A stretch of 64,000 nucleotides of DNA from Sinorhizobium sp. A49. Lineage in GTDB: Bacteria > Pseudomonadota > Alphaproteobacteria > Rhizobiales > Rhizobiaceae. The notes below the pieces were generated by a model. The model was not told where the DNA came from, did no database searches, and was given only the letters and a program-made list of their open reading frames with translations. The stretch lies in NCBI RefSeq assembly GCF_002002725.1, contig NZ_MUNW01000059.1, forward strand, positions 186,001 to 250,000. Direction: 5' to 3'. The position numbers and the translations under genes were made by a program. Below are positions 60,380-64,000 of this stretch, piece by piece (the first letter of the stretch is position 1; each line of letters begins with the position of its first letter).

Positions 60380-60406
60380 ACGCGCAATTTGGAGAAAACT
60401 GCGCGT
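60380..60406 (-). terminator. Hairpin after the enoyl-CoA hydratase gene
   Basis: A 7-bp stem ACGCGCA/TGCGCGT with a 13-nt loop lies about 12 bases past the hydratase stop. There is no T run; a weak terminator is likely. Confidence 0.35.
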
Positions 60407-60417
60407 CGGCCCCTGAT

Positions 60418-61191
60418 CTACCTGTGTTTGAACTCCGCCTTGCGCTTGGCGGCGAAGGCGGCCATGCCTTCCTTCTGGTCTTCCGTCGCAAACAGCGAAT
60501 GGAAAAGCCGACGCTCGAACCGCAGGCCTTCAGCCAACGTGACCTCCAGCGAACGGCTGACGGCCTCCTTGGCCATCATCACCGCCGGCAGGGAAAATGA
60601 CGCGATCTTCTCGGCAGCGGCGAGCGCCTCCTCCAGCAATTTCTCCGGCGCCACCACACGCGAAACGAGTCCTGCGCGTTCCGCCTCGGTCGCGTCCATC
60701 ATCCGTCCGGTCAGGACCAGATCCATCGCCTTGGCCTTGCCGACAGCACGGGTAAGACGCTGCGACCCGCCCATACCCGGGATGACACCGAGCGTGATTT
60801 CCGGCTGACCGAATTTTGCGGTCTCGGAGGCAATGATGAAATCGCACATCATGGCGAGCTCGCAGCCGCCGCCAAGCGCATAGCCAGACACGGCAGCGAT
60901 GACCGGCTTGCGGGCGGCGGCCACCTGGTCCCAGCCGCCGATGAAGTCGCCGAGATAGCTGTCGACGAAGTCGAGCGTCTGCATCTCCTTGATATCGGCG
61001 CCGGCGGCAAAGGCCTTCTCCGAACCGGTGAGGACGACGGCGCCGATCCCCTTGTCGGCATCGAATGCCTTCAGCGCCGCGGCGAGCTCGCGCATGACGG
61101 TCGAGTTCAGTGCATTCAGCGCCTGCGGGCGATTGAGCGTGACTAGGCCCACGCGTCCGCGCGTCTCGACCAGCAGCGTCTCGTAACTCAT
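60418..61191 (-). CDS. Enoyl-CoA hydratase/isomerase
   Basis: A 257-aa crotonase-fold enzyme of fatty-acid oxidation that hydrates 2-enoyl-CoA. It has the oxyanion-hole loop [27 protein letters not shown] and [15 protein letters not shown]. Both catalytic glutamates are present, one in GCELAM and one in PEITLGV. Length and features match short-chain enoyl-CoA hydratases. It lies between mutM and rpsT on the same strand. Confidence 0.93.
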   Translation of the reverse strand: MSYETLLVETRGRVGLVTLNRPQALNALNSTVMRELAAALKAFDADKGIGAVVLTGSEKAFAAGADIKEMQTLDFVDSYLGDFIGGWDQVAAARKPVIAAVSGYALGGGCELAMMCDFIIASETAKFGQPEITLGVIPGMGGSQRLTRAVGKAKAMDLVLTGRMMDATEAERAGLVSRVVAPEKLLEEALAAAEKIASFSLPAVMMAKEAVSRSLEVTLAEGLRFERRLFHSLFATEDQKEGMAAFAAKRKAEFKHR

Positions 61192-61245
61192 TCTCGTCTC
61201 CTCCGAATTCGTGTCAGCGGCAGGGCCCGGCCGGACCCCACATGT

Positions 61246-62136
61246 TCATTTCTGGCAGCGCGGGCAATGGAACGTCGAGCGCCCCGCCTGCACGATGCGG
61301 GCGACCGTACCGCCGCAACCCGGCGTGCGGCAAGCCTCGCCTTCACGGTCGTAGACCGAAAAGGAGTGCTGGAAATAGCCGAGCGACCCGTCGGCCTGAA
61401 TATGATCTTTCAGCGACGATCCGCCGGCAGCGATGGCGTCGGCAATGACCTCGCGAATGGCAACGGTCAGGCCCTGCAACGCCGGCCCGGCCCCGCCGCT
61501 CTTGTCGACGAGCGCACCCGCCGGCTTCAGCGGCGACAGGCCGGAGCGCCAGAGCGCCTCGCAGACATAGATGTTACCGAGGCCTGCAATGTTCTTCTGG
61601 TCGAGCAAGGCGGCCTTCAGCGGCTGCGCCTTGCCGGCAAAGCGTGCCGCCAGATAGGCGGCATCGAGCGCGTTGCCGGTCGGCTCCTCCCCGAGTTCGC
61701 GGAGAAAGGCATGGGCCGAGACCGTCTCCCGGCGGGCGAGGTCCATGAAACCGAAACGGCGCGGGTCGTTATAGATGACGCGGGCCGGGCCGGCTGAACC
61801 TTCAAGATGGAAAATCACGTGATCGTGCTTCTCGTCCTTGCCGCGCGGATGGTGAAACTCGCCCGGCGTTTCCGGCACTCGACCCTGCTCGATGCGGAAC
61901 GAGCCCGACATGCCGAGATGGGCGATGATGACGTCGCCGGCTTCCAGATCGATCATCAGGTACTTTGCCCGACGCGACAGCGAGACGATGCGCTGGCCGC
62001 CGACAATCGAGGAGAAATCGACCGGGAAGGGAAAACGAAGATCGGGCCGGCGCAGTTCGGCGTTGACGAGCAGCGCGCCTTCCATGGTCGGGGCCAAGCC
62101 CCGTTTTACCGTTTCGACCTCCGGCAGTTCCGGCAT
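61246..62136 (-). CDS. mutM: Formamidopyrimidine-DNA glycosylase
   Basis: Removes 8-oxoguanine and FaPy lesions and nicks the abasic site. The 296-aa protein starts [14 protein letters not shown] with the catalytic Pro2 and Glu3, has the helix-two-turn-helix with [16 protein letters not shown], and ends in the zinc finger [20 protein letters not shown] and CPRC. It is divergent from ubiE, with a shared 174-bp promoter region. Confidence 0.96.
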   Translation of the reverse strand: MPELPEVETVKRGLAPTMEGALLVNAELRRPDLRFPFPVDFSSIVGGQRIVSLSRRAKYLMIDLEAGDVIIAHLGMSGSFRIEQGRVPETPGEFHHPRGKDEKHDHVIFHLEGSAGPARVIYNDPRRFGFMDLARRETVSAHAFLRELGEEPTGNALDAAYLAARFAGKAQPLKAALLDQKNIAGLGNIYVCEALWRSGLSPLKPAGALVDKSGGAGPALQGLTVAIREVIADAIAAGGSSLKDHIQADGSLGYFQHSFSVYDREGEACRTPGCGGTVARIVQAGRSTFHCPRCQK

Positions 62137-62310
62137 GCGTCTTCTCCTTGTTTCTTAACCACCATAAGCCCGGCGGTTGGCATTTCCTTGGCGGGCCACT
62201 TATCCTATAGGGGTGCGCTATGCCGCAGCCATGGCCCCGCCCCCGAGATAGCGCGGGCCGGGCGATTTCGCTATGGTGCCGGCAAAATTGGTTCAGGTGG
62301 AGTTCTTCGT

Positions 62311-63087
62311 ATGACGGATCAGCGGGTATCGGCCAATGGCGGCATGGAAACCTCCTTCGGTTTCCGCAGCGTCGGCACGGGCGAAAAGCAGCCGCTCGTC
62401 AACGACGTCTTCCATAAGGTGGCCAAGCGCTACGACATCATGAACGACGTGATGTCGGCCGGACTGCACCGCGCCTGGAAGGATGCGATGATCGCAGCCC
62501 TCAACCCGCCGCGCCGCGAAGGCTACAGAACGCTCGACGTTGCCGGCGGCACCGGCGATATCGCCTTCCGCATCATCGAAGCCTCCGACCGCAAGGCGCA
62601 TTCGACTGTCCTCGACATCAACGGCTCGATGCTCGCCGTCGGCGCAGAGCGGGCGGAAAAAAAGAAGCTTTCGGCCAATCTCGATTTCGTCGAGGCCAAT
62701 GCCGAGGAACTGCCGTTCGAGGCGAATTCCTTCGACGCCTATACGATCGCCTTCGGCATCCGGAACGTGCCGCGCATCGATGTGGCGCTGAAGGAAGCCT
62801 ATCGCGTGCTGAAGCGCGGCGGCCGCCTGCTGGTGCTCGAATTCTCCGAAGTGGAGATGCCGCTTCTCGACCGGTTCTACGACGTTTGGTCGTTCAACGC
62901 GATCCCGAAGTTCGGCAAGCTGATCACCGGCGACGAAGCGCCCTACCAGTATCTGGTGGAATCGATCCGCAAGTTCCCGAACCAGCGCGATTTTGCCTCC
63001 ATGATCAAGGAAGCGGGTTTCTCCCGGGTCTCCTTCACCAACTACACCGGCGGCATCGCAGCGCTGCATTCCGGCTGGAAAATCTGA
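62311..63087 (+). CDS. ubiE: Demethylmenaquinone/2-methoxy-6-polyprenyl-benzoquinol methyltransferase
   Basis: A C-methyltransferase of ubiquinone synthesis. The 258-aa protein has the SAM motif [15 protein letters not shown], the UbiE signatures [18 protein letters not shown] and [20 protein letters not shown], and a C-terminal [15 protein letters not shown]. The start at 62311 has GGTGGAG about 8 nt upstream. ubiB follows after 4 bp, the usual ubiE-ubiB pair. Confidence 0.96.
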   Translation: MTDQRVSANGGMETSFGFRSVGTGEKQPLVNDVFHKVAKRYDIMNDVMSAGLHRAWKDAMIAALNPPRREGYRTLDVAGGTGDIAFRIIEASDRKAHSTVLDINGSMLAVGAERAEKKKLSANLDFVEANAEELPFEANSFDAYTIAFGIRNVPRIDVALKEAYRVLKRGGRLLVLEFSEVEMPLLDRFYDVWSFNAIPKFGKLITGDEAPYQYLVESIRKFPNQRDFASMIKEAGFSRVSFTNYTGGIAALHSGWKI

Positions 63088-63091
63088 TCTT

Positions 63092-64000
63092 ATGAGCACA
63101 GCAGGAGCATATGTTCGCCTCGCGCGGATCGGCTGGGTTCTCGTGCGCGAAGGCGTCGTCTCGGCGGTGCCTTCGGAACACTTGCCGCCCTTTGCCCGTT
63201 TCGGCCAGAAGGTGGCCGGACTTCTTGCCCGCCGCAAGGTCCCCGGCGAGGAGCGCAGCGACCGGCTGTCGCGCGCCATTGCCCGCCTCGGCCCGTCCTA
63301 TGTAAAGATCGGCCAGTTCCTGGCGACACGTCCCGATGTCGTTGGTGCCGAATTTGCCGCCGACCTGTCGCTGTTGCAGGACAAGATGGCAACCTTCCCG
63401 CAAGGCGAGGCGAAAGCCGCGATCGAAGGTTCTCTCGGCCGCAAGGTCGATGACCTCTACGCGGAATTCTCAGAGCCGATGGCCGCCGCCTCGATCGCCC
63501 AGGTTCACCCGGCGATCGTGATGCGTGATGGCAAGCCGGACAAGGTTGCCGTCAAGGTCATCCGCCCCGGCATCCGGCAGCGCTTTGCCTCCGACATCGA
63601 GGCGATGTATCTCGTCAGCCACATGCAGGAACGCTTTCTGCCCTATACCCGGCGGCTGAAGCCGGTCGAGGTCACCAAGACGATCGAGCAGACGACCAAG
63701 ATCGAGATGGATCTTCGGCTGGAAGCCGCCGCCCTTTCCGAGCTCGGCGAGAACACCAAGGACGATTCCGGCTTTCGCGTGCCGAAGGTCGACTGGGAAC
63801 GCACCGGCCGCGACGTCGTCACCATGGAGTGGATCGACGGCATCAAGATGTCGGATGTCGATGGGCTGAAGGCATCAGGCCACGACCTCAATGCGCTGGC
63901 CGATACGTTGATCCAGTCGTTCCTGCGGCACACGCTGCGCGACGGCTTCTTCCATGCCGACATGCACCAGGGCAACCTGTTCGTCGACGACGCCGGCCAT
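63092..64000 (+). CDS. ubiB: UbiB family protein kinase-like protein, partial
   Basis: The 5' part of ubiB, cut by the window edge after 303 codons. UbiB proteins are atypical ATPases needed for ubiquinone biosynthesis. Visible features: YVKIGQFLATRPD (the KxGQ segment), AAASIAQVHPA (the Ala-rich loop), KVAVKVIRPGI with the ATP-binding Lys, and HADMHQGNLFVDD, where HADPHPGN is more usual. It starts 4 bp after ubiE. The membrane anchors at the C-terminus lie outside the window. Confidence 0.94.
   Translation, partial: MSTAGAYVRLARIGWVLVREGVVSAVPSEHLPPFARFGQKVAGLLARRKVPGEERSDRLSRAIARLGPSYVKIGQFLATRPDVVGAEFAADLSLLQDKMATFPQGEAKAAIEGSLGRKVDDLYAEFSEPMAAASIAQVHPAIVMRDGKPDKVAVKVIRPGIRQRFASDIEAMYLVSHMQERFLPYTRRLKPVEVTKTIEQTTKIEMDLRLEAAALSELGENTKDDSGFRVPKVDWERTGRDVVTMEWIDGIKMSDVDGLKASGHDLNALADTLIQSFLRHTLRDGFFHADMHQGNLFVDDAGH

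Overview
The window is a contiguous, GC-rich (roughly 60%), gene-dense piece of an alphaproteobacterial chromosome, most likely Sinorhizobium/Ensifer (Rhizobiaceae). The evidence is the gene content and order as I know them from S. meliloti: an McpX-like chemoreceptor, hsp20-DUF1150, trmB-metK-praR-lnt, corC-like/ybeY/phoH/miaB/olsA, rimI/tsaB/nfu, trpS-murJ-glnD-mutS, tme-olsB, lptC-lptA-lptB-rpoN-hpf-ptsN, grpE/hrcA/rph/rdgB/hemW, then dnaA-rpsT-enoyl-CoA hydratase-mutM/ubiE-ubiB. No tRNA, rRNA, CRISPR array, insertion sequence or prophage was seen.

Layout. 1-5 kb: chemoreceptor, nucleoside hydrolase, small heat-shock protein with DUF1150 partner. 4.7-22.7 kb: a long minus-strand run of housekeeping genes for SAM synthesis, tRNA and rRNA modification (trmB, ybeY, miaB, tsaB, rimI), lipoprotein and membrane lipid synthesis (lnt, olsA), Fe-S carrier, trpS, murJ and glnD. 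22.8-36.8 kb: mutS, the chimeric malic enzyme tme, olsB (partner of olsA), a hybrid histidine kinase, lspA, two RNA methyltransferases, a CoxG-like protein, LapA-like, ihfB and sppA. 37-42.3 kb: the LPS export and sigma-54/PTS-Ntr block on the plus strand. 42.3-45.3 kb: an accessory cassette of a LuxR-type regulator divergent from an SDR dehydrogenase and an aldonolactone-oxidase-like flavoenzyme. 45.4-50.5 kb: heat-shock control (grpE, hrcA) and RNA/nucleotide quality control. 50.6-57.4 kb: the most accessory part, holding a GST, a six-gene ECF-sigma operon bracketed by intrinsic terminators, and a DMT exporter divergent from its LysR-type regulator. 57.5-64 kb: dnaA, a 939-bp intergenic region, rpsT, enoyl-CoA hydratase, mutM, ubiE and the 5' part of ubiB, cut by the window end.

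The best candidate for an under-described system is the ECF42-like module at 51248-55360 (YCII/DGPF protein, sigma factor with a TPR-like tail, SRPBCC/AHSA1 protein, SnoaL-VOC fusion, DoxX protein, DUF1801 protein). It has its own ECF-like promoter candidate and lies between two clear terminators. Other points worth checking are an imperfect ArsR-type palindrome over the metK promoter, a possible RBS-sequestering leader on hsp20, a 16-bp triplication across the stop codon of the LuxR-type gene, and a possible small transcript between tme and olsB. Functional names rest on motifs read by eye and on remembered rhizobial gene order; no database search was run.
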